Below are positions 33,201 through 41,360 of a stretch of DNA of 64,000 nt, piece by piece. Position numbers and translations under genes: made by a program. The notes beneath the pieces are model-generated. The model was not told the origin of the DNA and ran no database searches. It saw only the letters and a list, made by a program, of their open reading frames with translations. The first letter of the stretch is position 1; every line of letters starts with the position of its first letter. Source of the stretch: Streptomyces sp. CB02261 (lineage in GTDB: Bacteria > Actinomycetota > Actinomycetes > Streptomycetales > Streptomycetaceae); NCBI RefSeq assembly GCF_001905665.1, contig NZ_LIVX01000012.1:124001-188000 (forward strand). Reading direction: 5' to 3'.

Positions 33201-36142
33201 ACAGCCGGCTCCTCGACGACCTGCACATGAGCTCCATCACCGTCGGCCAGATCGTCAACCAGGCGGCGTCCCGCCTCGGGATCGCCGCCGCCCAGGTGCC
33301 GACCAACTTCGCCACCGCCACCCTGGCCGAACTGGCCGAGGCACTGGACACCCTGGTCAGCACCGGCGGCGCCGCCCCGGAGTCCGAGACGCCCGTCGTC
33401 GCGGGCGCGGCCCCCTGGGCCCGGCCGTTCGCCGTCGACCTCGACGAGGTCACCCGGCCGTACGGCGTCACCGACGGCACCGACGGCGCCTGGGAGCTGT
33501 TCGGCTCCGCGGGCCACCCCTACGCCGAGCGGCTCCGGTCGGCGCTGGCCGCCGCCGGACTCGGCTCCGGCGTGCTCGCCGTCCTCGCCAAGGGCTGCCC
33601 CCGCAAGGAGGTCGAGGAGGTCCTGGCCGCCGCCAAGAGCGCGCTCGCCGGTGACCGGGCCCGCCGCTTCGTCCTCGTCCAGGACGGCCGCGGCGCGGCC
33701 GGTCTGGCCAAGACGCTGCACCTGGAGGCCCCGCACCTGCGCACCACCGTCGTCCACACCCCGCAGACCGAGGACGTCGTGGAGCGGGTCGTGGCCGAGG
33801 TGGCGGCGACCACCCGGTTCGCCGAGGTCCACTACGACCAGGCCGGGGTGCGCCGGGTGCCGACGCTGAGGGCGCTGCCTGTGAAGCCGGAGCGCACCGA
33901 CGTCCCGCTCGACGACACCGACGTGATGCTCGTGACGGGCGGCGGCAAGGGCATCTCCGCCGAGTGCGCCCTCGCCGTGGCCCAGAAGACCGGCGCCGCG
34001 CTCGCCGTCCTCGGCCGGTCCGACCCGGCCCAGGACACCGAACTCGCCGAGAACCTCGACCGGATGCGCGGCAGCGGCGTGCGGGTGCACTACGCCCGCG
34101 CCGACGTCACCGTCACCGAGCAGGTCACGGCCGCCGTCGCCGAACTGACCGAGGCGCTCGGCCCGATCACCGGCCTGCTGCACGGCGCCGGACTCAACCA
34201 GCCGGGCGCGCTGACCGGGCTCACCGGCCAGGACTTCGACCGCACCTTCGGCCCCAAGGTCGACGGACTGCGCACGGTCCTCGACGCGGTCGGCCCCGAG
34301 CGGCTCAAGCTGCTCGTCAGCTTCGGCAGCATCATCGGCCGGGCCGGACTGCGCGGCGAGGCGCACTACGCCACCGCCAACGAGTGGCTGGCCGACCTCA
34401 CCGAGGACGTGGCCCGCACCCACCCGAACATCCGCGCCCGCTGCATGGAGTGGTCGGTGTGGTCAGGCGTCGGCATGGGCGAGAAGCTCTCCGTCGTCGA
34501 GTCGCTCTCCCGCGAGGGCATCGTGCCGGTCTCCCCCGACCAGGGCGTGGCGATCCTGCTGCGGCTGATCGAGGATCCGGACGCCCCCGTCGTCACGGTC
34601 ATCAGCGGCCGCACCGAAGGCATCGACACCGTACGGCGCGACCTGCCCCCGCTGCCGATGCTGCGCTTCACCGGCGACCCGCTGGTGCACTACCACGGAG
34701 TCGAACTGGTCACCGAGGTCGAGCTGAACGCGGGCACCGACCCGTACCTGGCCGACCACCTGCTCGACGGCAACCTGCTGCTGCCCGCCGTCATCGGCAT
34801 GGAGGCGATGACCCAGGTCGCATCCGCCGTCACCGGCCGCACCGGCACCGCCCCGGTCATCGAGGGCGCCAAGTTCCTGCGCCCGATCGTGGTGCCGCCG
34901 AACGGCAGCACCCGCATCCGGATCGCGGCGACCGTCACCGACACCGACACCGTCGACGTGGCCATCCACGCCGAGGACACCGGCTTCGTCGCCGAGCACT
35001 TCCGGGCCCGGCTGATCTTCGGCGGGACCCCGGCGCCGGACGGTCCGCCGCTCCAGGTACCCGAGGACACCCCGGTCGTCCCGCTGGACCCGGCCGTCGA
35101 CCTGTACGGCGGGGTGCTGTTCCAGGGCGCCCGCTTCCAGCGGCTGCGCCGCTTCCACCGGGCCGCCGCGCGGCACGTGGACGCCGAGGTCGCCGTCCAG
35201 CAGCAGCCCGAGGGCTGGTTCGCCGCCTTCCTGCCGGGCGAACTGCTGCTCGCCGATCCGGGCATGCGCGACGCGCTCATGCACGGCAACCAGGTGTGCG
35301 TCCCGGACGCCACGCTGCTGCCCTCGGGCGTGGAGCGAATCCACACCCTCAGCTCCGGCTCGCATGTCCCCGACCAGCTGCGCTACACCGCGGTCGAGCG
35401 CAGCCGGGACGGCGACACCTATGTGTACGACATCGCCGTGCGCGACGCCGACGGCAACGTCGTCGAGCGCTGGGAGGGGCTGACCCTGCACGCGGTGCGC
35501 AAGACCGACGGGTCGGGCCCGTGGGTCGCGCCGCTGCTCGGCCCGTACCTGGAGCGCTCCCTCGAGGACGTCGTCGGCAGCCGCGTCGCGGTCGCCGTCG
35601 AGCCGCACGGGGACGCCCCGGCCGGTTCCGTCGCCCAGCGGCGCGGCTTCACCGCCGACGCCGCCGCACGGGCCCTCGGCGGCCCGGTCGCGGTCCGGCA
35701 CCGTCCGGACGGGCGGCCCGAACTGGAGCCCGGCCGGCACATGTCGATATCGGCGGCGCACGGCCTGGGGGTCACCCTCAGCGCCGTCTCCGACACCGAG
35801 GTCGCCTGCGACATCGAGGCGGTCAGCATGCGCTCGGCGCACGAGTGGCGCGGGCTGCTCGGGGACCACGCGCCGGTCGCCGAACTGGTCGCCAAGGAGA
35901 CCGGCGAGGCGCCGGACACTGCTGCCACCCGCGTGTGGGGGGCCGTGGAATGTCTGCGCAAGGCCGGCATCATGGCGGGCGCCCCGCTGACGGTGCTGCC
36001 GCGCCGCAAGGACGCCTGGGTGGTGTTCGCCGCCGGGGACCTGCGGATCGCGACCTTCGTCACCGCGCTGCGCGACGCCCTGGAGCCCGCCGTCTTCGCC
36101 TTCCTCACCCACGAGACACCTCTCGCCGAAGGGCGGTCCTAG
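30266..36142 (+). CDS. pksE: Enediyne iterative type I polyketide synthase (KS-AT-ACP-KR-DH-PPTase)
   Basis: This 1958-residue enzyme has the complete enediyne PKS order. KS: C212 in DGACSSSL, H345 in EGHGTGTAVGD, H385 in GHTKAAAG. AT: S656 in GHSLGELS. ACP: LDDLHMSSITVGQ, with S989/S990 as the phosphopantetheine site. KR: VTGGGKGIS at 1223-1230, S1355, Y1368, N1372. DH: H1498 in DHLLDGNLLLP. PPTase: D1849 in ACDIEAV, then W1891, E1895 and K1899, which lets the enzyme prime its own ACP. It should build a linear polyene from malonyl-CoA, released by TebC and shaped by accessory proteins into the core. The start ATG 30266 overlaps the unbU stop. Confidence 0.98.
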   Translation: MTRIAIVGMACRYPDAANPHELWDNAVAGRRAFRRLPSVRMNLDDYWDADPTTPDTFYARNAAVIEGYEFDRIAHKIAGSTFRSTDLTHWLALDTAARALADAGFAGGEGLPRERTGVVVGNTLTGEFSRANVMRLRWPYVRRVMASALKEQDIWDDERIAEFLDDVELAYKEPFPAIDEDTLAGGLANTIAGRICNHFDLNGGGYTVDGACSSSLLSVTTASTALINGDLDVAVAGGVDLSIDPFEIIGFAKTGALAKGEMKLYDRGSNGFWPGEGCGMIVLMREEDALAAGHRIYATIAGWGVSSDGQGGITRPEVSGYQLALRRAYEKAGFGIETVRLFEGHGTGTAVGDATELTALMGARRAADPDAPLAAITSIKGMIGHTKAAAGVAGLIKAAMAVNHQTLPPAIGTTDPHELLGDEKANLKALRKAEAWPEDAPRRAGVTAMGFGGINTHVVLDEPAGRRRTAPSRRSAALAHALQDAELLVVDGESPKALRARLNEVAAFAAQVSYGQVADLAATLQRELRGLAHRAAVVVTSPEDAERRLTHLADLLESGETAYTAADGRGFLGRASGPARIGFLFPGQGSGHGTGGGALRRRFPEAAEVFDRAALPTTGDMVATDVAQPRIATGSAAGLRVLDALRLEASVAVGHSLGELSALHWSGALDEDTLLEAARVRGKAMAEHSSSGTMASLSVKPERAEQLIEGLSVVVAGYNGPEQTVVAGPVDEIEEVQRRAERSEIPCTRLNVSHAFHSPLVAASAASFGSWLADAPVGTVAGRVVSTVTGEELTPATDLATLLAEQITGPVRFTQAVSEAARGIDLFVEVGPGRVLSSLARAATGVPAVALNTDDESLRSLLQVAGAAYVAGAPVDLDRLFQDRLIRPLEVGQEFSFFANPCEQAPRDLPETERPQRAERAAKTSPKTAIAAQDTADAAPATAAEPAAEGAADGVDALEVLRALVAERAELPADLVDPDSRLLDDLHMSSITVGQIVNQAASRLGIAAAQVPTNFATATLAELAEALDTLVSTGGAAPESETPVVAGAAPWARPFAVDLDEVTRPYGVTDGTDGAWELFGSAGHPYAERLRSALAAAGLGSGVLAVLAKGCPRKEVEEVLAAAKSALAGDRARRFVLVQDGRGAAGLAKTLHLEAPHLRTTVVHTPQTEDVVERVVAEVAATTRFAEVHYDQAGVRRVPTLRALPVKPERTDVPLDDTDVMLVTGGGKGISAECALAVAQKTGAALAVLGRSDPAQDTELAENLDRMRGSGVRVHYARADVTVTEQVTAAVAELTEALGPITGLLHGAGLNQPGALTGLTGQDFDRTFGPKVDGLRTVLDAVGPERLKLLVSFGSIIGRAGLRGEAHYATANEWLADLTEDVARTHPNIRARCMEWSVWSGVGMGEKLSVVESLSREGIVPVSPDQGVAILLRLIEDPDAPVVTVISGRTEGIDTVRRDLPPLPMLRFTGDPLVHYHGVELVTEVELNAGTDPYLADHLLDGNLLLPAVIGMEAMTQVASAVTGRTGTAPVIEGAKFLRPIVVPPNGSTRIRIAATVTDTDTVDVAIHAEDTGFVAEHFRARLIFGGTPAPDGPPLQVPEDTPVVPLDPAVDLYGGVLFQGARFQRLRRFHRAAARHVDAEVAVQQQPEGWFAAFLPGELLLADPGMRDALMHGNQVCVPDATLLPSGVERIHTLSSGSHVPDQLRYTAVERSRDGDTYVYDIAVRDADGNVVERWEGLTLHAVRKTDGSGPWVAPLLGPYLERSLEDVVGSRVAVAVEPHGDAPAGSVAQRRGFTADAAARALGGPVAVRHRPDGRPELEPGRHMSISAAHGLGVTLSAVSDTEVACDIEAVSMRSAHEWRGLLGDHAPVAELVAKETGEAPDTAATRVWGAVECLRKAGIMAGAPLTVLPRRKDAWVVFAAGDLRIATFVTALRDALEPAVFAFLTHETPLAEGRS

Positions 36143-36145
36143 ATC

Positions 36146-36604
36146 ATGGCGGACGACTACTTCGAGTACCGGCACATGGTCGGCTTCGAGGAGACCAACC
36201 TCGTCGGCAACGTGTACTACGTGAACTACCTGCGCTGGCAGGGCCGCTGCCGGGAGCTGTTCCTGCAGCAGAAGGCACCGGACGTGCTGGCCGAGGTCCA
36301 GGACGACCTCAAGCTGTTCACGCTGAAGGTGGACTGCGAGTTCTTCGCGGAGATCACCGCCTTCGACGAGCTGTCCATCCGGATGCGCCTGTCCGAGCTG
36401 GGCCAGACCCAGCTGGAGTTCACCTTCGACTACGTCAAGGTGACCGGTGGGGCCGAGGTACTCATCGCCCGCGGCCGCCAGCGGATCGCGTGCATGCGCG
36501 GCCCGAACACCAACACGGTGCCGTCGCGCATCCCGGACAGCCTCGCCCGTGCCCTGGAGCCGTACAGCAACCAGGGCCGGGCGCTGGCCGGGCGGACCGC
36601 ATGA
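36146..36604 (+). CDS. tebC: Enediyne hot-dog thioesterase (TebC/E10 type)
   Basis: This 152-residue hot-dog thioesterase starts four bases after the pksE stop. The N-terminal block (N18, N22, Y25, Y28, R30, R34, R36 within VGNVYYVNYLRWQGRCREL) matches the active-site region of CalE7/SgcE10-type enzymes, which hydrolyse the polyene from the PKS without a usual acidic nucleophile. Its stop overlaps the next ATG, so it is tightly co-expressed with the PKS and the flavin reductase. Confidence 0.96.
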   Translation: MADDYFEYRHMVGFEETNLVGNVYYVNYLRWQGRCRELFLQQKAPDVLAEVQDDLKLFTLKVDCEFFAEITAFDELSIRMRLSELGQTQLEFTFDYVKVTGGAEVLIARGRQRIACMRGPNTNTVPSRIPDSLARALEPYSNQGRALAGRTA

Positions 36605-37146
36605 GCACCCTGACCGTCGCGCCGCCGCGGGACGCCGTCACCGGCGACCCCGCGCGGCTGCGGCGGGCCCTCGGGTCCTTCGCGACGGGTGTCACCGTCG
36701 TGACGGTCGGCGGCGCGGCCCCGCGCGGCATGACCGCCAATTCCTTCACGTCGGTGTCGCTGGACCCGGCCCTCGTGCTGTTGTGCGTGGGCAACGACGC
36801 CGTCATGAACCGGGTCCTCGCCGAGGCCGAGACCTTCGCGGTCTCGGTGCTCGGCGCCGGTCAGGAGGACGTGGCCCGGCACTTCGCCGACCGCTCCCGG
36901 CCGCTCGGCGCGGCGCAGTTCGACACCGTCGACTGGCTGCCGGGCCAGGCCACCGCCGCCCCCGTGATCGCGGGGGCGGCGGCCCATTTCGAGTGCGCCC
37001 GGTGGCGCGCATACGACGGCGGCGACCACACCATCCACGTCGGCCGGGTGCTCGCCCTGGACGAACTGCCCGGCCGCGAGCCGCTGGTGTTCCACGGCGG
37101 CCGCTTCCGGCAGGTCGTGCCGCAGCAGCCGGGGGGCCACCGATGA
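36601..37146 (+). CDS. Flavin reductase (E6 type)
   Basis: This 181-residue flavin reductase (FlaRed domain, split-barrel FMN-binding fold) has LGSFATGVTVVTVG near residues 24-37, TANSFTSVSLDPALVLLCV at about 45-64 and a C-terminal GRVLALDELPGREPLVFHGG block. Enzymes of this class (SgcE6) supply reduced flavin to partner monooxygenases in 9-membered enediyne clusters. It overlaps tebC and the P450 at both ends. No two-component flavin hydroxylase is seen in this window, so its partner may be elsewhere, or it may serve the FAD monooxygenase at 48481. Confidence 0.9.
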   Translation: MSTLTVAPPRDAVTGDPARLRRALGSFATGVTVVTVGGAAPRGMTANSFTSVSLDPALVLLCVGNDAVMNRVLAEAETFAVSVLGAGQEDVARHFADRSRPLGAAQFDTVDWLPGQATAAPVIAGAAAHFECARWRAYDGGDHTIHVGRVLALDELPGREPLVFHGGRFRQVVPQQPGGHR

Positions 37147-38492
37147 GCGTCCACCCGCCCGGCCCACCGGTCTGGGCGCTGCCCGGGCTGCTGCGCAGGC
37201 TGGCGGTCGACCGGCTCGGCATGATGCGGGAGGCGGCCGAGCTGGCCGACGCCGTGCGCGTGAACATGGGCCCGAAGAAGCTTTACATCTTCAACCGGCC
37301 CGACTACGCCAAGCACGTCCTCGCCGACAACGCGGCCAACTACCACAAGGGCATCGGCCTGGTGGAGTCCCGCAAGGTGCTCGGTGACGGGCTGCTCACC
37401 AGCGAGGGCGAGCTGTGGCGCAAGCAGCGGCGCACCGTGCAGCCCGCGTTCAAGCCGGGGCGGGTCGCCGCTCAGGCCGGCGCGGTGGCCGAGGAGTCCG
37501 GACGGCTCGTGGAGCTGCTGCGCCGCCGCGCCGGGGACACCCCGGTCGACGTCCTCCATGAGGTCACCGGGCTCACCCTCGGGGTGCTCGGCCGGACACT
37601 GATGGACACCTCCCTGGAGGGGCACGGCGGCATCGCGCACGCCTTCGAGGCGGTGCAGGACCAGGCGATGTTCGACATGGTCACGCAGGGCCTGGTGCCG
37701 ACCTGGGTGCCGTTCGGCACCCAGCGCCGGTTCCGCGCCGCCCGCCGGGAGCTGACCCGGACCGTCGACGAGCTGGTCGCCGACCGGGGCGCCCGGATGA
37801 GTGAGGACGACGGCGCGGACGACGCGTTCGCCCGGATGATCCTCGCCGCCCGGGCCCACCCGGACCCGGCCATCGGGCGCAGGCTGCTCCAGGAGGAGCT
37901 GGTCACGCTGCTGCTCGCCGGGCATGAGACGACGGCGAGCACGCTTGGCTGGACGCTGCTGCTACTCGCCCGCCACCCGCACGTGCGGGACCTGGTGCGC
38001 GAGGAGGCCAGGGCGGTGCTCGCGGGTGGCCGGCTGCCGGACGCCGAGGACCTGCACAAGCTGTCGTACACGACGCAGGTGGTGCAGGAGGCCATGCGGC
38101 TGTACCCGCCGGTGTGGATTCTGCCCCGGATCGCCCAGGCGGCCGACGAGGTCGGCGGGTTCGCCGTGTCGGCCGGGGCCGACGTGTTGGTCTGCCCGTA
38201 CACGATGCACCGACACCCGGACCTGTGGGACGACCCGGAGCGCTTCGACCCGGGCCGCTTCGACCCGTCGCGGGTGGCGAACCGGCCGCGGTACGCGTAC
38301 ATCCCATTCGGCGCGGGACCGCGGTTCTGCGTCGGCAGCAACCTCGGGATGATGGAGGCGGTGTTCGTCACCGCGCTCGTCACCCGGGACCTCGACCTGG
38401 CCGTGGTGCCGGGGCACAAGGGCATTGCGGAGCCGATGATGTCGCTCCGGATGCGCGGAGGACTGCCGATGACGGTCCGCCCGGTGGACTGA
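37143..38492 (+). CDS. Cytochrome P450 (E7 type)
   Basis: This 449-residue P450 has the I-helix AGHETTAS, the ExxR in VVQEAMRLYPP and the heme loop FGAGPRFCVGS with ligand C396. It lacks a membrane anchor. Its size and place match SgcE7-type P450s of 9-membered enediyne clusters; the reaction is probably oxidation of the polyene-derived core. The start ATG 37143 overlaps the flavin reductase stop, and it is the last gene of the warhead operon before a 16-bp terminator. Confidence 0.93.
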   Translation: MSVHPPGPPVWALPGLLRRLAVDRLGMMREAAELADAVRVNMGPKKLYIFNRPDYAKHVLADNAANYHKGIGLVESRKVLGDGLLTSEGELWRKQRRTVQPAFKPGRVAAQAGAVAEESGRLVELLRRRAGDTPVDVLHEVTGLTLGVLGRTLMDTSLEGHGGIAHAFEAVQDQAMFDMVTQGLVPTWVPFGTQRRFRAARRELTRTVDELVADRGARMSEDDGADDAFARMILAARAHPDPAIGRRLLQEELVTLLLAGHETTASTLGWTLLLLARHPHVRDLVREEARAVLAGGRLPDAEDLHKLSYTTQVVQEAMRLYPPVWILPRIAQAADEVGGFAVSAGADVLVCPYTMHRHPDLWDDPERFDPGRFDPSRVANRPRYAYIPFGAGPRFCVGSNLGMMEAVFVTALVTRDLDLAVVPGHKGIAEPMMSLRMRGGLPMTVRPVD

Positions 38493-38520
38493 ACGCACCC
38501 ACCCGCCCCGGGACACGACG

Positions 38521-38556
38521 AGAGGGCCGGCCACGATTCTTCGTGGCCGGCCCTCT
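38521..38556. terminator. Bidirectional terminator, perfect 16-bp stem
   Basis: AGAGGGCCGGCCACGA at 38521-38536, a TTCT loop, and its exact complement at 38541-38556. It lies between the convergent P450 and AraC-type genes. Confidence 0.85.
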
Positions 38557-38588
38557 TCGCGTACGCCGGGAGCGGGGCGCGGGCCGGG

Positions 38589-39356
38589 TCAGCCCGCGAT
38601 GCGGTCGAGCGCGTCGGTGCGCAGGTCCAGCAGGGCCATCAGAATCGGCGGGTCGAGTGCGTGCAGCGGGCGCAGCGTGATCTCGGCGGGCATCAGCAGG
38701 GTCTCCTCGTCCGCGGTCACCGGGCCGTAGCTGCCGACCGAGACGACGTCCGCGTCGCCGGCACCGGACGGCAGATGCTCGAGGCCGTACGGAACGGAGT
38801 GCACAAGCACGTACCAGGTGCCGACCGGCACGTCGCGCAGTTCGAAGGAGCCGGGCCCGTCCAGGACGACGCAGCGCACCGGCTGTCCCTGCGGGACGGG
38901 GGTGGGGAAGAGGCCCACGAAGCACTGGCCGGGCTCCCGGTCCTCCGGCAGATGCACCCGCCCGCGCAGCGCGCCGTGCATGGTCGGGACCTCGGCCACG
39001 GCGGCCCCGATCTCCGGGGTGAAACCATCCAATTCCCGGAACATGCTCGGCGAGACACCGACACAGGCTTTGAAACGGGAACTGAAGGTGCCGACGCTGC
39101 TGTATCCGACCTGGCTGCTGATGTCGGCGACGCTGAATTTGGTTTCGAGCAGGAGGCGCTTCGCCTCCTGGAGCCGCAGGGCGGAGAGAAAACGCCCGGG
39201 AGACGTACCCGTCACGTCCCGGAAAACCCGGGTGAAATGGAACTTGCTGAACATGGCGGTGCGTGCCATGTCGTCGATCGTGAGTTCCTGGCCGAGATTC
39301 GCATGCATTTCATCGATCACCCGAAGGACAGCGGCTTCGATGGCGGGCGTGGTCAC
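38589..39356 (-). CDS. AraC-family cluster regulator
   Basis: This 255-residue protein has an N-terminal AraC-type double helix-turn-helix (about residues 5-105: LTIDDMARTAMFSKFHFTRV, then VADISSQVGYSSVGTFSSRF). The C-terminal domain of about 140 residues may bind a ligand. I chose GTG 39356 because GGGAG lies five bases upstream; ATG 39380 overlaps the upstream stop but has poor spacing. It is downstream of, and likely coupled to, the StrR-like gene. The pair of StrR-like and AraC-like regulators mirrors SgcR1 and SgcR2 of the C-1027 cluster. Confidence 0.88.
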   Translation of the reverse strand: MTTPAIEAAVLRVIDEMHANLGQELTIDDMARTAMFSKFHFTRVFRDVTGTSPGRFLSALRLQEAKRLLLETKFSVADISSQVGYSSVGTFSSRFKACVGVSPSMFRELDGFTPEIGAAVAEVPTMHGALRGRVHLPEDREPGQCFVGLFPTPVPQGQPVRCVVLDGPGSFELRDVPVGTWYVLVHSVPYGLEHLPSGAGDADVVSVGSYGPVTADEETLLMPAEITLRPLHALDPPILMALLDLRTDALDRIAG

Positions 39357-39376
39357 CGTTTCTCCCTGTCGTTGAA

Positions 39377-40492
39377 TCATGCTCCCTGCCGAGAGGCGGA
39401 AGCCGCGTGCCGTGACGGATCGGGGGTGGCGTCGGTCAACCGCCGCCGGGCGAGGTCCTCGGCGAACCTCTTCCACACGTGGGAGCACTGGAGGGCCAGC
39501 TCCGCGACGGTGTCCGCGCAGTGCGGGGGCACGGCGGCGGCCTGCCGCCGCCAGGCCTCGTCGACCATGACGTGGGTGTGCAGCCAGCGCAGGAAGTGCC
39601 GTCCGGACTCCGAGTGCCGCAGCGACGGGTCGCCGGCGAGTCGCCGCAGCAGTTCCATCGAGCCGCGGGAGCTGCCGGTGCCGGCCGCCTGGGCGAGGGA
39701 GGTCGCGGCGGCGGGCCGCGCGGGTGCGGATGAGTGGCCGGCGGGGGGCCGTTGGGCGGGCAGCTCGGAGGCGGCGGGTGCGGTGGACGCAGCGAGTACC
39801 GCAGCGGCGCGGCGGGCGGCCGCCGTCCGACGGCCCTCGGGTACCGGGGCCTCACCGCGCAGCAGCCGTCGGCGCACGTCGTGCGCGGTGCCGAGGGAGA
39901 GCCCGGTCTCTTTGACGATGGCCCGCAGCGGCAAATCGGGGTGGCGAGTCATGAGCTCGGCGGCGCGCAGCCGCTCGGCCGTGCGGTCCAGCGGGTGGGC
40001 GCGGCCATCGGCACCGATCCGGATGTTCGAGTGCGGATTGTCCGCGGTCGAACGGGGACGGATCGCGGCGACCGTCTTGGCGTCGAGGCCGGTACAGGAG
40101 GCGACGGACCGGTCCGACAGGTCGGGCCGGGAGCGCAGGATGCGCTCGGCCGCCGCCTTGCGGTCCGCCACGGAGAGGGGGAGACCGTGGGTGACGTTGG
40201 CGGTCACCGAGCGAAGAAATGCCTCTTCATCAGCGCCGTCGAAGTACTGCACCTCCACCGAGGTGAGCCCCTGGTGCACGGCGGCCGCGACCCGGTGCAT
40301 GCCGTCGACCACGCGCAGCGTGCTCCGATGCACGAGGACCGGCGGCAGCGAGGAGTAGACGCCGACCAGGCGTCGCACGTGCTCCTCGTCCAGGCCGTTC
40401 AGGCGGGGCGAGTCGGCGGGCAGCAAAGCCTCAATCGGCAGCCGGTGGGTGAAGCGGGCCGGCAGCGTCAGAGTTCTTTCGTCGCGGTCCAC
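39377..40492 (-). CDS. StrR-like (ParB-domain) pathway-specific activator
   Basis: This 371-residue protein has a ParB/StrR N-terminal domain (about residues 15-100, with LRVVDGMHRVAAAVHQG) and a helix-turn-helix near residues 165-205 (LPLRAIVKETGLSLGTAHDV). A Pro/Ala-rich linker and a Trp-rich C-terminal domain follow. StrR family members activate antibiotic clusters (StrR, SgcR1). The start GTG 40492 has AAGGGG upstream, and the longer frame runs towards the promoter. ARE-like site 3 lies about 100 bases upstream, suggesting control by the butyrolactone receptor. It is co-transcribed with the AraC-type gene. Confidence 0.9.
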   Translation of the reverse strand: MDRDERTLTLPARFTHRLPIEALLPADSPRLNGLDEEHVRRLVGVYSSLPPVLVHRSTLRVVDGMHRVAAAVHQGLTSVEVQYFDGADEEAFLRSVTANVTHGLPLSVADRKAAAERILRSRPDLSDRSVASCTGLDAKTVAAIRPRSTADNPHSNIRIGADGRAHPLDRTAERLRAAELMTRHPDLPLRAIVKETGLSLGTAHDVRRRLLRGEAPVPEGRRTAAARRAAAVLAASTAPAASELPAQRPPAGHSSAPARPAAATSLAQAAGTGSSRGSMELLRRLAGDPSLRHSESGRHFLRWLHTHVMVDEAWRRQAAAVPPHCADTVAELALQCSHVWKRFAEDLARRRLTDATPDPSRHAASASRQGA

Positions 40493-40590
40493 CTCTCCCC
40501 TTCCCCTCCGGCGAGATCGAGGTGTGTCCGGCCGTCCCCCAAAACTCCATGGAAATGGCCCGGACCACCGCGGAGAACTGTGCATTTGCG

Positions 40591-40620
40591 ATGAGCATAG
40601 CGAACGACCTCTTTTTTTCT
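40591..40620 (-). promoter_or_regulatory. ARE-like operator 3, upstream of the StrR-like activator
   Basis: Read on the minus strand it has seven A residues followed by GAGGTCGTTCGCTATG, matching site 2 at 25 of 26 aligned positions. It lies 99-128 bases upstream of the StrR-like start, in the divergent promoter region. Confidence 0.65.
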
Positions 40621-40649
40621 ACGGGCCCGTGCGGAGACGATGCGACTCC

Positions 40650-40714
40650 GGTTAGTTGCATCAAAAGACTGGCGTTCGGGCGAACGCGGATCTGGTTGGT
40701 TGTTTGAAAAGACT
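40650..40714 (+). repeat. Pair of 21-base direct repeats in the divergent promoter region
   Basis: Units at 40650-40670 and 40694-40714 agree at 17 of 21 positions (GGTTxGTTG, then AAAAGACT) and are 44 bases apart, about four helical turns. They lie upstream of the gene at 40773 and may be activator sites. Confidence 0.5.
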
Positions 40715-40772
40715 CAATGCTTCTAGCTTTCTTCTCACGCCAACCAGGAACCCCAACCCACGGGAGCACGAG

Positions 40773-41360
40773 TTGCACAGAGCACGGAGAATCCCCGAGC
40801 GGAGGGTCGACATCGGGGAAGAAGCCACCCTGACCCTCGAGGCCTACGCCGACACCATCGTCCCGGGCGAGAAGCGCTGGCCCGATGACCGGGCGATAGC
40901 CGGTGTCAGCACCGGCGGCGGCGCCGTCACCAGTGGCGCGCTCGACCTCCTGCGCTGGGACGCCACCGGCATCCACGACGGCCTGGAGGACCTGGCCAAG
41001 CTCGTCAACGAGCACGCCGTGGTCTACGCGGCCAAGACCGGTCTGACCCTCGACACCGACGTCCCGGCCTTTGTGGCCCTCGGCTACGACGACCGGGTCG
41101 CCCTGATCGTCGAGCTCACCGCCATCGGCCACCCGGAGAAGGACTTCTGGGTGCTGCTGTCCCTCTTCTGCAACATGGCCTTCGACTCCGCCGCCCACGT
41201 GCACACCGACGACGCACTCGCCGCCGGTCACCCGGGCCTCACTGCCATGGGCATCACCGCCCCGGACGCCGACGGACTGTGGCGCTTCCAGGAAGCCGGC
41301 TACGGCCGGCGGCTCGCCGACCTCCACCCCGAAACCACCCTCTCCGGGAGCCCAGCATGA
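40773..41360 (+). CDS. Small enediyne-associated protein (DUF5987-like, E8 position)
   Basis: This 195-residue protein starts at TTG 40773, chosen because GGGAG lies six bases upstream and the longer frame runs through the direct repeats. It contains EATLTLEAYADTIVPGEKR near residues 14-32 and a helical C-terminal half with FWVLLSLFCNMAFDSAAHV. I recall this family as DUF5987, found next to GMC oxidoreductases; the length and place match the E8 protein of 9-membered clusters. It overlaps the GMC gene by four bases, so it may be a small subunit of that enzyme. This is inference. Confidence 0.7.
   Translation: MHRARRIPERRVDIGEEATLTLEAYADTIVPGEKRWPDDRAIAGVSTGGGAVTSGALDLLRWDATGIHDGLEDLAKLVNEHAVVYAAKTGLTLDTDVPAFVALGYDDRVALIVELTAIGHPEKDFWVLLSLFCNMAFDSAAHVHTDDALAAGHPGLTAMGITAPDADGLWRFQEAGYGRRLADLHPETTLSGSPA

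Noticed and set aside
30116..34423. Very long minus-strand open frame opposite pksE
   Set aside because: It is a shadow of high-GC codon bias; its translation is low-complexity Gly/Ala/Val/Arg with no family motif, while the plus strand encodes a complete PKS.
33964..36600. Long plus-strand frame joined upstream of the flavin reductase
   Set aside because: It overlaps pksE in another frame and is Arg/Pro-rich; only the part from ATG 36601 matches flavin reductases.
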